A stretch of DNA of 64,000 nt from Deefgea rivuli DSM 18356 (GTDB lineage: Bacteria > Pseudomonadota > Gammaproteobacteria > Burkholderiales > Chitinibacteraceae), in the NCBI RefSeq assembly GCF_000620145.1, contig NZ_KK211083.1:1-64000 (forward strand), written 5' to 3'. The notes below the pieces were generated by a model. That model saw only the letters and a program-made list of their open reading frames with translations, was not told the DNA's origin and did not search any database. The translations under genes were made by a program, and so were the position numbers. Positions 51,136 through 59,296 of the stretch are shown one piece after another (positions within the stretch are counted from its first letter, which is position 1; every line of letters starts with the position of its first letter).

Positions 51136-52656
51136 CTAATTGGTTTTGTTATCTGCAATATGATAGTGCGGATCTTCAAATTCGTTCACTTCGACCATGT
51201 TTTTGGCTTTTTCTAAGACTTCTAGGCAATCGGGGCTGAGATGGCGTAAGTGCAGGGTTTTGCCCGCTTGGCTATAGCGCACCGCCAGTGAATCAATCGC
51301 TTCGATGGCAGAATGGTCGACGACTTTCGCCTCGCGGAACTCAATTACCACATGTTGCGGATCATTTTTTGGATTAAACAGTGCGGCGAAATTGGCGGTT
51401 GATGCAAAAAATAAAGAGCCTTTCAGCGCATATACTTTCCAGCCCTGCGCATCTTCGCTAATGCTCACTTGAATCTGTTTCGCATGCTGCCAAGCAAATA
51501 CCAGCGCCGCAAAAATCACGCCCGCCAGCACGGCAACGGCCAAATCAGTCAGCACGGTAATGACCGTAACGCCGACGACAATGATCGCGTCCTGACGTGG
51601 GATTTTGCGTAAGGCTTGCAAACTGCCCCAAGCAAACGATTTTTCGCACACGACAAACATCACGCCTATCAACCCGGCCAGCGGGATTTTCTCGATCCAC
51701 GGCGATAAAAATAAAATAAACGCCAGCAAAAACAGCGCCGCGACAATCCCCGACAGGCGATGCCGCGCGCCGTTGCCGATATTAATCAGGCTCTGACCTA
51801 TCATCGCGCAGCCGCCCATCGTCGCAAAAAATCCACTCACCACATTCGCCACACCCTGCGCCAGGCTTTCGCGATTGGGTTTGCCACGGGTATCGGTCAT
51901 TTCGTCGATCAGATTCAAAGTCAGCAGCGATTCAAGTAAACCAATCGTCGCCAAAATCAAGGCGTACGGCAAAATCACCGTCAGCGTGTCCCAAGTCAGC
52001 GGCACTTGCGGCAGATGAAACTGCGGCAAGCCCCCCGCAATCGAGCCCATATCACCAACCGTTTTCGTTTCAATGCCCAAGGCTGCCACCACGCCCGCGA
52101 CGATTAAAATTGCCGCCAGCGACGACGGAATGATCGTCGTGAACTTGGGCACGATATAAATAATCGCCATCGTTAGCGCGATCAAACCCAACATCCCATA
52201 CAGCGCCGAGCCACTCAACCACGTCAACGCACCGTCGGCCCCCGCCACTTTGAAATGCCCCAGCTGCGCCATAAACACCACAATCGCTAAGCCATTCACA
52301 AAACCCAGCATCACCGAATGCGGCACCATCCGAATAAATTTGCCCAGCTTGAACGCGGCAAAGAGCAGTTGCAAAACGCCCATCAAGATCACCGTCGCAA
52401 ACAAATATTCAACGCCATGCTGCGTGACCAAGCTGACCATCACCACGGCCAAAGCGCCCGTCGCCCCCGAAATCATTCCCGGCCGGCCGCCCAATGCGGC
52501 GGCAATCAAGCACATAAAAAACGCCGCGTACAAACCCGTCAGTGGGCTAACATGCGCCACGATGGCGAACGCAATCGCTTCGGGCACTAAGGCCAAAGCT
52601 ACCGTTAAGCCACTCAAGACATTGGTCTTGAGATCGGCCGGTTTTAAGTTAAACAT
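51136..52656 (-). CDS. SulP-family anion transporter with STAS domain
   Basis: A 506-residue inner-membrane transporter (sulfate, bicarbonate or dicarboxylate). I start at MFNLKPADLKTNVLSGLTVA (52656), which has TTAGGAT upstream; the longer frame is unlikely. The N-terminal helices carry the SulP region ALVPEAIAFAIVAHVSPLTG and SGATGALAVVMVSL, and the conserved IGQSLINIGNGARHRLSGIV. The C-terminal STAS domain starts about residue 420 (GSLFFASTANFAALFN, VVIEFREAKVVDHSAIEAID). Length is a short SulP of the BicA/DauA kind. The arsJ gene lies 200 bases upstream on the same strand, so read-through is possible. Confidence 0.93.
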   Translation of the reverse strand: MFNLKPADLKTNVLSGLTVALALVPEAIAFAIVAHVSPLTGLYAAFFMCLIAAALGGRPGMISGATGALAVVMVSLVTQHGVEYLFATVILMGVLQLLFAAFKLGKFIRMVPHSVMLGFVNGLAIVVFMAQLGHFKVAGADGALTWLSGSALYGMLGLIALTMAIIYIVPKFTTIIPSSLAAILIVAGVVAALGIETKTVGDMGSIAGGLPQFHLPQVPLTWDTLTVILPYALILATIGLLESLLTLNLIDEMTDTRGKPNRESLAQGVANVVSGFFATMGGCAMIGQSLINIGNGARHRLSGIVAALFLLAFILFLSPWIEKIPLAGLIGVMFVVCEKSFAWGSLQALRKIPRQDAIIVVGVTVITVLTDLAVAVLAGVIFAALVFAWQHAKQIQVSISEDAQGWKVYALKGSLFFASTANFAALFNPKNDPQHVVIEFREAKVVDHSAIEAIDSLAVRYSQAGKTLHLRHLSPDCLEVLEKAKNMVEVNEFEDPHYHIADNKTN

Positions 52657-52857
52657 GGCAAATCCTAATAAAAATGGCGGCGATGCAAGCCGCAGCAGCA
52701 CACTGCGCGGGCTTGGCGTGCAGTGCGAAAAAGGGAAATTAAGGAGGCGCGGCCAGAAGGGCCTTACACCGCTCGTGCTGAAAGCGGGCTCAATCGGGGA
52801 CTGATTTTAGCACGCATTGATTGGCGCTCTGTGCGGGGCGCCAAACGTCGATCAGGT

Positions 52858-54072
52858 TTACTTCTGCATCTGATGGCGAGGCAGCGCCGTAGAAATGAAG
52901 GCGGCGAGTGTGATAAAGGCCGCTGAAATCCACAAACACGCCGCCAAACCTGCTGTTTGGTAAACCCAGCCCGACAACACCGTGCCGATCAGCCGTCCCA
53001 TTGCATTAGCCATATAGTAAAAGCCAACATCGAGCGAGGCGCCGTCTTCCTTGGCATAACTGACAATCAAATAGCTGTGTAATGAGGAATTGATCGCAAA
53101 CAGCACACCAAACAATAGCAATCCTCCAATGAGTATTGCCTCCAAGCCATTATCCAGATTGACCCCCATGGCAATACCTGCAGTTAAGATTGCCAACGGA
53201 ATCGCCCACAGCATCGCAGCGCGGCCATCGGGGACTTGGCCGGATTTTTTTCCGGTCAGGTAAGGCGCGAGCGATTGCACGATGCCGTAGCCAATCACCC
53301 AGCAAGCAAAAAACGTCCCCACAGCCCAATCCGCCCAGCCCAAAGTCGTCGCCATAAATACCGGCAGCGCGACCACAAACCACACATCGCGCGCGCCAAA
53401 CAGGAATAGCCGCGCCGCCGACAAGATATTCACCGCACGACTGCTGGAAAAAATCTCGCCAAATTTAGGCTTGTTCTTCGCCTTGCCCAAATCCGATTTC
53501 AGGCTAATCAGGCTAGCAATCCACACGATGAGCAACACGCCCGCCATCGCCCACATTGCACCCGCAAAGCCCAACGTCGCCAGCAATACGCCGCCCAGGA
53601 AAAAACCAACGCCTTTGAGCGCGTTTTTCGAGCCGGTGAGCACCGCCACCCACTGAAAGAGTTTCCCTTCCGCACCCGCTGGAACCAGCGTTTTGATACT
53701 ACTTTTCGCACTCATTTTATTCAAATCTTTGGCGATGCCCGACAGCGCCTGCGCCGCCATCACCCACGGCACCGTCAGCATTGCCGTTGGCACCGTCAAC
53801 GCCAGCAGGGCGATGACTTGTAAGCCCAGGCCGATATTCATCGTTTTATTCAAACCAATCCGCGCCCCCAGCCAACCACCGACGAGATTAGTCACGACAC
53901 CAAAAATCTCGTAAAACAAAAACAGCAACGCGATATTCAGCGGTGAAAAACCCAACTGATGAAAATGCAGCACCACCAACATCCGCAGCGCCCCATCGGT
54001 GAGCGTAAATGCCCAATAGTTGCCGGTGATGATTAGGTATTGGCGCAGTGGGGGGCTAAGGGCAGCGAGCAT
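52858..54072 (-). CDS. arsJ: Organoarsenical efflux MFS transporter ArsJ
   Basis: ArsJ exports 1-arseno-3-phosphoglycerate, which the neighbouring GAPDH makes from arsenate. The 404-residue product (start MLAALSPPLRQYLIITGNYW at 54072) has twelve helices and the ArsJ hallmarks RMLVVLHFHQLGFSPLNIAL, FYEIFGVVTNLVGGWLGARI, ALSGIAKDLNKMSAKSSIKT and LFGVLFAINSSLHSYLIVSY. Normally arsJ and its GAPDH are adjacent; here two unrelated genes and repeats lie between. A 45-bp match to the GTATTGC palindrome lies inside the coding region at 53133-53177. The 66-base upstream extension of the frame runs into a palindrome and is not used. Confidence 0.95.
   Translation of the reverse strand: MLAALSPPLRQYLIITGNYWAFTLTDGALRMLVVLHFHQLGFSPLNIALLFLFYEIFGVVTNLVGGWLGARIGLNKTMNIGLGLQVIALLALTVPTAMLTVPWVMAAQALSGIAKDLNKMSAKSSIKTLVPAGAEGKLFQWVAVLTGSKNALKGVGFFLGGVLLATLGFAGAMWAMAGVLLIVWIASLISLKSDLGKAKNKPKFGEIFSSSRAVNILSAARLFLFGARDVWFVVALPVFMATTLGWADWAVGTFFACWVIGYGIVQSLAPYLTGKKSGQVPDGRAAMLWAIPLAILTAGIAMGVNLDNGLEAILIGGLLLFGVLFAINSSLHSYLIVSYAKEDGASLDVGFYYMANAMGRLIGTVLSGWVYQTAGLAACLWISAAFITLAAFISTALPRHQMQK
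53133..53177. repeat. GTATTGC-like palindrome inside arsJ
   Basis: GTATTGCC (53133-53140) and GGCAATAC (53170-53177) are perfect ends at the family spacing, in frame within the arsJ region encoding GIAMGVNLDNGLEAIL. The inner arms do not match well. It may be an in-frame insertion or chance. Confidence 0.35.
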
Positions 54073-54090
54073 AGGTGATCCGATTGTTGA

Positions 54091-54136
54091 TGTATTACTA
54101 TGTAAGCCATTTAGAATATGGACTACAAGGCAATAC
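54091..54136. repeat. GTATTGC palindromic element, copy 11
   Basis: TGTATTAC with TATGTAAGCC (54091 on) faces GGACTACAAGGCAATACA (ending 54136); TGTATT/AATACA are perfect and the inner arms mostly pair. It lies 19 bases upstream of the arsJ start, so it would be in the 5' leader of any transcript that reads into arsJ. Confidence 0.7.
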
Positions 54137-54180
54137 ATGCTTTATGCATAGTTTATGCAATGTTGAAATGTGATGTTAAG

Positions 54181-54240
54181 TAGGGTGTAACAACCGCAGG
54201 GCGTTACACCGATTCGCTCTCACTGGTGTAATACGCGTAG
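54181..54240. repeat. TAGGGTGTAAC palindromic repeat, copy 2 (truncated)
   Basis: TAGGGTGTAACAACC, GGGCGTTACACCGATT and GGTGTAAT match copy 1 (28075-28149), but the right ACACCCTA end is missing; the P-loop gene's last codons begin inside it. It marks one edge of the cargo between arsJ and GAPDH. Confidence 0.7.
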
Positions 54241-54744
54241 CTTTTGACCCCTACCGGCTAAAAAATTAACTACGTCACTCTCATGCTGAAGGTGAAAACT
54301 TAATCTGTTAAATCTTGAAAAAATCGCTTGATGCCCCTGAAAAGAACAATCGTCGCTTCTAGCGTGGTAAGTCGATGCCCAGTTGATGAGTTTGTTCAAT
54401 CCCAGTTCGGACTGCTCTCTGCCCATATGATGTCTTTCTGAGCCGCGCTGAATTAGGCGTTGCTTACATATTTCCCAATCCATATCGAGCCAAATTAATA
54501 GATCAGACTGAGGTAAATAACGTTCTGCAAGCGAACCAAATACGCCTTCGACAATCCAGTTGTGGTTTTCAAAACTGTGTTCAATTAATTGCGACACCTC
54601 TTCGTGGGGACGCTTTTTCTCGAATCCGTTGTCGTCCCAAAATAGCTCATCAAGATGAATGAGTGGCGCTTGAATTGTCTTGGCTAAATGTTTAGCCAAC
54701 CAGGTTTTCCCGCTTCCACTATTTCCGATAATGACTATTTTCAT
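54220..54744 (-). CDS. P-loop kinase-like protein (adenylate/shikimate-kinase fold)
   Basis: A 174-residue protein with Walker A GNSGSGKTW at the N-terminus, LIHLDELFWDDNGFEK next, and LLIWLDMDWEICKQRLIQRG (lid/Arg region). These are features of the small AAA/kinase proteins annotated as topology modulation or adenylate kinase-like. No substrate can be assigned. The frame ends inside a repeat, so its C-terminus (about 8 residues) was probably replaced. Base composition is more AT-rich than the flanking ars genes, which suggests acquisition. Confidence 0.75.
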   Translation of the reverse strand: MKIVIIGNSGSGKTWLAKHLAKTIQAPLIHLDELFWDDNGFEKKRPHEEVSQLIEHSFENHNWIVEGVFGSLAERYLPQSDLLIWLDMDWEICKQRLIQRGSERHHMGREQSELGLNKLINWASTYHARSDDCSFQGHQAIFSRFNRLSFHLQHESDVVNFLAGRGQKLRVLHQ

Positions 54745-54814
54745 AAGGCTTTTTTCTATGAGTAAGTGTGTACGTCGTACGATTACGCTGTGCTAATCGT
54801 ACCTACGAGTCTGG

Positions 54815-55189
54815 TCAAATTGGTTCTCGCCCATGAAAATTAACATACAACTCTTTTAGAACTTCAGGAAAAATAATCCAATAGTTTTTTGCCTTTGAAG
54901 CTGGCACATTCCAAAATAAATTTTCAACAAACGAAACATCGATACAACTTTTGACTTGATTGTCGCCACTGAAATAATGTTCTCTAAAAAACTCAAAAAG
55001 TGCTTTGTATTTTTTAGCATCTATCTCATCTAGCATTTCTCGATTAAGCGCGTTAGCAAGACTTTCGAACCAAATAAACACGGTTTCAGAAGTAATTTCA
55101 TCCCATAACTCTAAGTGCAATTTACCTGCTGTTTTCGAAATATCTGGATATTGAGCTTTAAACTCCACATGCATACTTAGCAAATCCAT
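54815..55189 (-). CDS. Small protein of unknown function, AT-rich cargo (124 residues)
   Basis: I start at MDLLSMHVEFKAQYPDISKT (55189) with GGAGGTC just upstream; the longer frame is translated from a palindrome. The product is acidic and helical with aromatic residues (TSETVFIWFESLANALN, ALFEFFREHYFSGDN, LFWNVPASKAKNYWIIFPEV). It resembles small uncharacterised immunity-like proteins in size and composition, but I do not recognise a family with confidence. With the P-loop gene it forms an AT-rich insert inside the ars locus. Confidence 0.65.
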   Translation of the reverse strand: MDLLSMHVEFKAQYPDISKTAGKLHLELWDEITSETVFIWFESLANALNREMLDEIDAKKYKALFEFFREHYFSGDNQVKSCIDVSFVENLFWNVPASKAKNYWIIFPEVLKELYVNFHGREPI

Positions 55190-55213
55190 ATAAGACCTCC
55201 TGCTGTTCAGCGC

Positions 55214-55308
55214 GTAGGATAGGTGGAGCGCGTAGGATGGGTGGAGCGAAGCGATACCCATCGACATGGATGATGGGTATCGCCAAAAACCGGCTCCACC
55301 CATCCTAC
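55214..55308. repeat. GTAGGATGGGTGGAGC palindromic repeat
   Basis: Perfect 16-base arms GTAGGATGGGTGGAGC (55232-55247) and GCTCCACCCATCCTAC (55293-55308), inner arms GCGATACCCATC/GATGGGTATCGC, and a partial tandem start at 55214. This type is scattered in many proteobacteria. It lies just past the GAPDH stop codon (55317) and marks the other edge of the cargo. Confidence 0.85.
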
Positions 55309-55316
55309 TAACTTCA

Positions 55317-56336
55317 TTATTGTGCCAGCCCCACTTGCCGCACCAACTCCGCCGTGCGGTTCACATAGCCCCACTCATTGTCGTACCAAGCGTACAGCTT
55401 CAACTGCGTGCCGTTGATGACCATGGTCGATAGTGCGTCGATGATGGATGAACGCGCGTCGCCGCGATAGTCGATTGATACCAGTGGGCGTTCTTCATAG
55501 CCCAAGATGTCTTTCAGATACGTTTCCGACGCAGCTTTCAGCAGGCCGTTCACTTCTTCAACCGTCGTCGCGCGTTCCAGCTCGAACACGCAGTCGGTGA
55601 GCGAGGCGTTGGTCAGTGGCACGCGCACCGCGTGGCCGTTGAGGCGACCTTTCAGTTCGGGGAAAATTTCGGTGATCGCCGTCGCCGAACCAGTCGAAGT
55701 CGGGATCAAACTGGTACCGCACGAACGCGCACGGCGCAGATCTTTGTGTGGCGCGTCGATGATGGTTTGTGTGTTGGTCAGATCGTGAATCGTTGTCATG
55801 CTGCCGTGGCGGATGCCAAGCTGTTCGTGGATGACTTTCACGACGGGAGCGAGGCAGTTGGTCGTGCAGCTCGCCGCCGTGACGATGCGGTGAATCGCAG
55901 GGTCGAACAAATGATCGTTCACACCGACTACGATATTCAGCACGCCCGCTTCTTTGACCGGCGCGGTGACAACGACGCGTTTCACGCCTTGATCCAAATA
56001 CGCTTGCAGCAGCGCCGTGGTGCGCATTTTGCCCGAGGCTTCGATGACCACATCACAGCCCGACCAATCGGTTTCAGCGATGGTTTTATTGCACGTGGTT
56101 TTGATGCGTGCGATTTTATTAGACGCATCAGCAATCAGAATGTCGTCGCCATCCGTGCTCGCCTCATGCGCCCAGCGGCCGTGTACCGAATCAAAGTTAA
56201 GCAAATGCGCCAAAGTCGCCGCGTCGCCTGCTGGGTCGTTGATTTGCACGAATTCAATATCCGGATCACCCCAAGCCGCGCGCAATGTTAAACGCCCCAT
56301 ACGGCCAAAGCCGTTAATGCCTACTTTGATGCTCAT
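55317..56336 (-). CDS. ArsJ-associated glyceraldehyde-3-phosphate dehydrogenase
   Basis: In the ars pathway this enzyme uses arsenate in place of phosphate to make 1-arseno-3-phosphoglycerate, the ArsJ substrate. The 339-residue product has the NAD-binding start [20 protein letters not shown], the catalytic Cys in [15 protein letters not shown], and [15 protein letters not shown] at the end. Features of the ArsJ-associated type include [20 protein letters not shown] and [20 protein letters not shown]. It is 24 bases downstream of arsC on the same strand, so the two are co-transcribed. arsJ would be reached only through the inserted cargo. Confidence 0.94.
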   Translation of the reverse strand: MSIKVGINGFGRMGRLTLRAAWGDPDIEFVQINDPAGDAATLAHLLNFDSVHGRWAHEASTDGDDILIADASNKIARIKTTCNKTIAETDWSGCDVVIEASGKMRTTALLQAYLDQGVKRVVVTAPVKEAGVLNIVVGVNDHLFDPAIHRIVTAASCTTNCLAPVVKVIHEQLGIRHGSMTTIHDLTNTQTIIDAPHKDLRRARSCGTSLIPTSTGSATAITEIFPELKGRLNGHAVRVPLTNASLTDCVFELERATTVEEVNGLLKAASETYLKDILGYEERPLVSIDYRGDARSSIIDALSTMVINGTQLKLYAWYDNEWGYVNRTAELVRQVGLAQ

Positions 56337-56360
56337 TGTGTTCTCTCTTTTGCGATTAAT

Positions 56361-56849
56361 TTATTGCACTTGGCCAATTTCGCTAACGCTGTGTTTGAGC
56401 GCTAAGCTATCTAATTTTTCAATCGGCAGCTCAATAAACAGATCCATACGGCGTTTTAATAGCGTTAATGCTTGTTGAAACGCGTGTTGTTGTTTTTCTG
56501 CAGGCAGCAGGCTAGGATCTGGAACTCCCCAATGTGCCCTCATCGGATGACCCGCCCAAACCGAGCAAGACTCGCCTGCGGCGGAATCACACAAAGTAAA
56601 TACAAAATCCATGTGTGGTGCGTCTATACCACTGAATTCATCCCAGCTTTTACTGTACAAACCTGCCGTATTGATACCGATATGCTGCAAGGCATCTAAA
56701 GCGAGTGGGTTCACCATGCCGCTGGGATGGCTGCCCGCACTAAATGCTTTGAATTGCCCTTGACCAATTTGATTGAGCAAAGCCTCAGCCATCTGGCTGC
56801 GCGCAGAATTTGCCGTACAAATAAACAACACGTGATACATCTTGCTCAT
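56361..56849 (-). CDS. arsC: Arsenate reductase ArsC (thioredoxin-linked type)
   Basis: The enzyme reduces arsenate to arsenite using three cysteines. The P-loop is FICTANSARSQMAEALL and the redox pair lies in CDSAAGESC; HWGVPDPS is also typical. AAGGAGAGCGAGC lies just before the ATG at 56849. The 162 residues match the family. It is the first gene of the minus-strand half of the divergent ars locus, with its -10/-35 inside the ArsR operator region (see 56886-56937). Confidence 0.94.
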   Translation of the reverse strand: MSKMYHVLFICTANSARSQMAEALLNQIGQGQFKAFSAGSHPSGMVNPLALDALQHIGINTAGLYSKSWDEFSGIDAPHMDFVFTLCDSAAGESCSVWAGHPMRAHWGVPDPSLLPAEKQQHAFQQALTLLKRRMDLFIELPIEKLDSLALKHSVSEIGQVQ

Positions 56850-56885
56850 GCTCGCTCTCCTTCGGTTAATTCATCAATTGAATGC

Positions 56886-56937
56886 ATGGTAACAATACCA
56901 GTACAATATTTCAATTATTGTTGTATAGTTGAAATAT
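56886..56937. promoter_or_regulatory. ArsR operator and arsC promoter
   Basis: A perfect inverted repeat ATATTTCAA (56906-56914) and TTGAAATAT (56929-56937), with 14 bases between. The arsC promoter on the minus strand uses the left arm as its -35 (TTGAAA, 56909-56914) and TACCAT (56886-56891) as -10, 17 bases apart. The right arm runs into the arsR start codon. TATAGT (56924-56929) could be the arsR -10. ArsR binding here would shut both directions. The repeat is seen; the role is inferred from position. Confidence 0.75.
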
Positions 56938-57295
56938 GGAAAAATTAATCGCTACGACTATTTTTGAGTCGCTCTCATCGGGTATCCGCCTGGATGTCTA
57001 TCGTCTATTAGTTCGCCAAGGCCATACCGGCATGGTGGCGGGGGAAATTGCGACTGCGCTTGGCCTGCCGCCGACCAATATGTCGTTTCATCTGAAAGCC
57101 ATGGCACAAGCCAATGTGGTGACGGTGGAACAAGAAGGACGCTATATGCGTTACCGCGCCAATCTGAGCTTGATGCTGGATTTGATCGCCTATCTGACCG
57201 AAGAATGTTGCGAAGGACATCCTGAGCAATGCTTGCCGACCATGCCATCGCCGTGTTCGCCCAGCGAATCAACTTGTTGCCCCAAACCGGAATAA
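56936..57295 (+). CDS. arsR: ArsR arsenite-responsive repressor
   Basis: A 119-residue winged-helix repressor. The helix-turn-helix is [20 protein letters not shown] and the wing is [19 protein letters not shown]. Arsenite-binding cysteines sit at the C-terminus ([11 protein letters not shown]), the arrangement described for Acidithiobacillus-type ArsR, followed by a further Cys-containing tail (STCCPKPE). No ribosome binding site precedes the ATG, and the operator overlaps the start, so the mRNA may be leaderless. acr3 begins 5 bases after the stop. Confidence 0.93.
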   Translation: MEKLIATTIFESLSSGIRLDVYRLLVRQGHTGMVAGEIATALGLPPTNMSFHLKAMAQANVVTVEQEGRYMRYRANLSLMLDLIAYLTEECCEGHPEQCLPTMPSPCSPSESTCCPKPE

Positions 57296-57300
57296 ATAGC

Positions 57301-58362
57301 ATGAATGCCCAAGCCTGCGTCGACGAATCAACGGCACACAAAATGAGTTTTTTGGATCGCAACCTCACGCTGTGGATTTTTCTGGCGATGGCGCTGGGCG
57401 TTGGGATTGGTGTGGTTTTCCCACAAGTGGCGCAGCTTAATGAAGCCATGACAGTCGGCACGACCAATATTCCGCTCGCCATCGGCTTGATTCTGATGAT
57501 GTACCCACCGCTGGCGAAGGTGAATTACAGCCTGCTCGGCGAAGTGACGCGCGACAAGCGCGCGATTACGCTGTCTTTAGTGATGAACTGGATCGTTGGC
57601 CCAATTTTGATGTTTTTGCTGGCGATCATTTTCTTGCGCGATCAGCCGGGCTATATGGTCGGGCTGATTTTGATTGGGCTGGCGCGTTGTATCGCGATGG
57701 TGCTGGTTTGGAACGACATTAGCGGCGGCAGCAAAGAATACGGCGCAGCCTTGGTGGCGCTCAATAGTGTGTTCCAGATTATTACTTATAGCTTTATGGC
57801 TTGGCTGTTTATCACCGTGCTGCCGCCGCTGTTTGGCCTGCAAGGCTTTGCGCTGGATATTACGATTTTGGACATTGCGCAAAGCGTGCTGATTTATCTG
57901 GGGATTCCATTTCTGGCGGGATTTCTCAGCCGAAAATGGCTGGTCGCAGCGAAGGGCGAAGCTTGGTACAACACGGTATTTATCCCGCGTATTTCACCGA
58001 TCACGCTGATTGCTTTGCTCGCGACCATCGTGCTGATGTTCAGCCTCAAAGGTGAAATGATTGTCGAGCTACCGATGGACGTAATCCAAATCGCTATTCC
58101 GCTGATTATTTACTTTATGGTGATGTTCTTTGTGAGCTTTTTCATCGGCAAGAAAATGGGGCTGCCTTACGATCAAAATGCGTCGATTGCGTTTACATCG
58201 ACGGGCAATAATTTTGAGCTGGCGATTGCAGTATCGATTGCCGTGTTTGGCCTCAATTCCGATCAAGCCTTTGCTGGCGTGATTGGCCCCTTGGTTGAAG
58301 TGCCAGTGCTGATTGCCTTGGTGAATGTCGCACTTAGAATGAAGCGCAAGTACTACGCTTAG
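57301..58362 (+). CDS. acr3: Arsenite exporter ACR3
   Basis: This carrier exports arsenite. The 353-residue product starts [20 protein letters not shown] and has ten helices with the ACR3 hallmarks: [54 protein letters not shown] (with the essential Cys) and [20 protein letters not shown]. It is transcribed with arsR (5-base gap). No arsA partner is present, so export is driven by the membrane potential or proton gradient. Confidence 0.96.
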   Translation: MNAQACVDESTAHKMSFLDRNLTLWIFLAMALGVGIGVVFPQVAQLNEAMTVGTTNIPLAIGLILMMYPPLAKVNYSLLGEVTRDKRAITLSLVMNWIVGPILMFLLAIIFLRDQPGYMVGLILIGLARCIAMVLVWNDISGGSKEYGAALVALNSVFQIITYSFMAWLFITVLPPLFGLQGFALDITILDIAQSVLIYLGIPFLAGFLSRKWLVAAKGEAWYNTVFIPRISPITLIALLATIVLMFSLKGEMIVELPMDVIQIAIPLIIYFMVMFFVSFFIGKKMGLPYDQNASIAFTSTGNNFELAIAVSIAVFGLNSDQAFAGVIGPLVEVPVLIALVNVALRMKRKYYA

Positions 58363-58436
58363 CTCCTCGTTTTGCGAGGCCATATCGTATTGAGCGTTAC
58401 ATACAAACGATAATATTTATTTACCAGATTAGGTAT

Positions 58437-58553
58437 CTTCTTCAGAAAACCAAAAAACACAATCAATTCGTCATTCCCGCGAAGGCGGGAATCCAGTTTG
58501 CGCAGCTGGATCCCCGATTAAAACACTCGGGGATGACGCCTCTTCTGAAGAAG
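58437..58553. repeat. Compound palindrome with GTCATTCCCGCG core
   Basis: Outer arms CTTCTTCAGAA (58437-58447) and TTCTGAAGAAG (58543-58553) enclose a GTCATTCCCGCGAAGGCGGG hairpin and a matching GGGGATGACG end. The core is a common dispersed repeat of Neisseria and other proteobacteria. With flanks it fills the 265 bases between acr3 and the phosphatase gene. Confidence 0.75.
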
Positions 58554-58627
58554 CATAATCAGGTCTATTCAAGCCTTACCCACATCCACATCGCGATGAT
58601 TTCGCTGTTTTATTTTTGGAGAAACCT

Positions 58628-59119
58628 TTGACACACCCTTACGACCTCATGCCTTTGCCTGAAGGTGGCGGATTAATTTTTACACCTTGCCCTGGCACCA
58701 AAGAGGCGGATTTACGTAGTGCCTTGCAAGATTTACAGGCCGCTGGTGCCGCCGCAGTCATTACCTTGATGCCGGATCACGAAATGCAAGCCAACGATGC
58801 GGCGGATTTGCCTGCAGCTTGCGCTGAATTAGGTATGACGTGGTTTCATTTTCCGATTGAAGATGATTCGGCACCGACTGAGGTTTTCGAGGCGCAGTGG
58901 ACGCAATCTAGCGCTGCAGTTTTGCAAATGCTGGCGAATGGCAAAACGATTGCGGTGCATTGCAAAGGCGGATCTGGCCGTACAGGGTTGATGGTGGCGA
59001 TGATCTTACTTAAACGCGGTGTTTCTCTGGCTAGCGCGACGGCGCAAGTACAAAGCCTGCGGCCTAAAGCACTGCAAATTCCCGCGCATATTGCGTATTT
59101 GAATCAGCAATCAACTTAA
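58628..59119 (+). CDS. Dual-specificity/tyrosine phosphatase (CDKN3-like)
   Basis: A 163-residue cysteine phosphatase. The signature loop is HCKGGSGRTGLM (Cys, then Arg after five residues). The likely general acid is Asp in FPIEDDSAPT. I choose the TTG start at 58628 because GGAGA lies 6 bases upstream; another TTG at 58616 is less well placed. Phosphatases of this group often lie near ars genes, and this one follows acr3 after a repeat, but a role in arsenic resistance is only inferred. A long hairpin follows. Confidence 0.85.
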   Translation: MTHPYDLMPLPEGGGLIFTPCPGTKEADLRSALQDLQAAGAAAVITLMPDHEMQANDAADLPAACAELGMTWFHFPIEDDSAPTEVFEAQWTQSSAAVLQMLANGKTIAVHCKGGSGRTGLMVAMILLKRGVSLASATAQVQSLRPKALQIPAHIAYLNQQST

Positions 59120-59125
59120 AGTCGG

Positions 59126-59168
59126 TGCGGACTGGCTGCGTTTTTGCTTAAAGCGCAGCCAGTCCGCA
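59126..59168 (+). terminator. Long hairpin after the phosphatase gene
   Basis: Perfect 15-base arms TGCGGACTGGCTGCG (59126-59140) and CGCAGCCAGTCCGCA (59154-59168). The T-run after it is poor, so it may be a terminator or a stabilising 3' end. Confidence 0.6.
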
Positions 59169-59296
59169 TATATTCAAGTCGTTTTCTCAGCTTGTTTTCA
59201 GTGTTTCTATTTTGGTGCTGTGGATTTCATCTGAATTGATTTCACGCGATTGCCGTTGCGCCTTACAATGGCGCATCCATTTGCTTGAGTTAGTCT

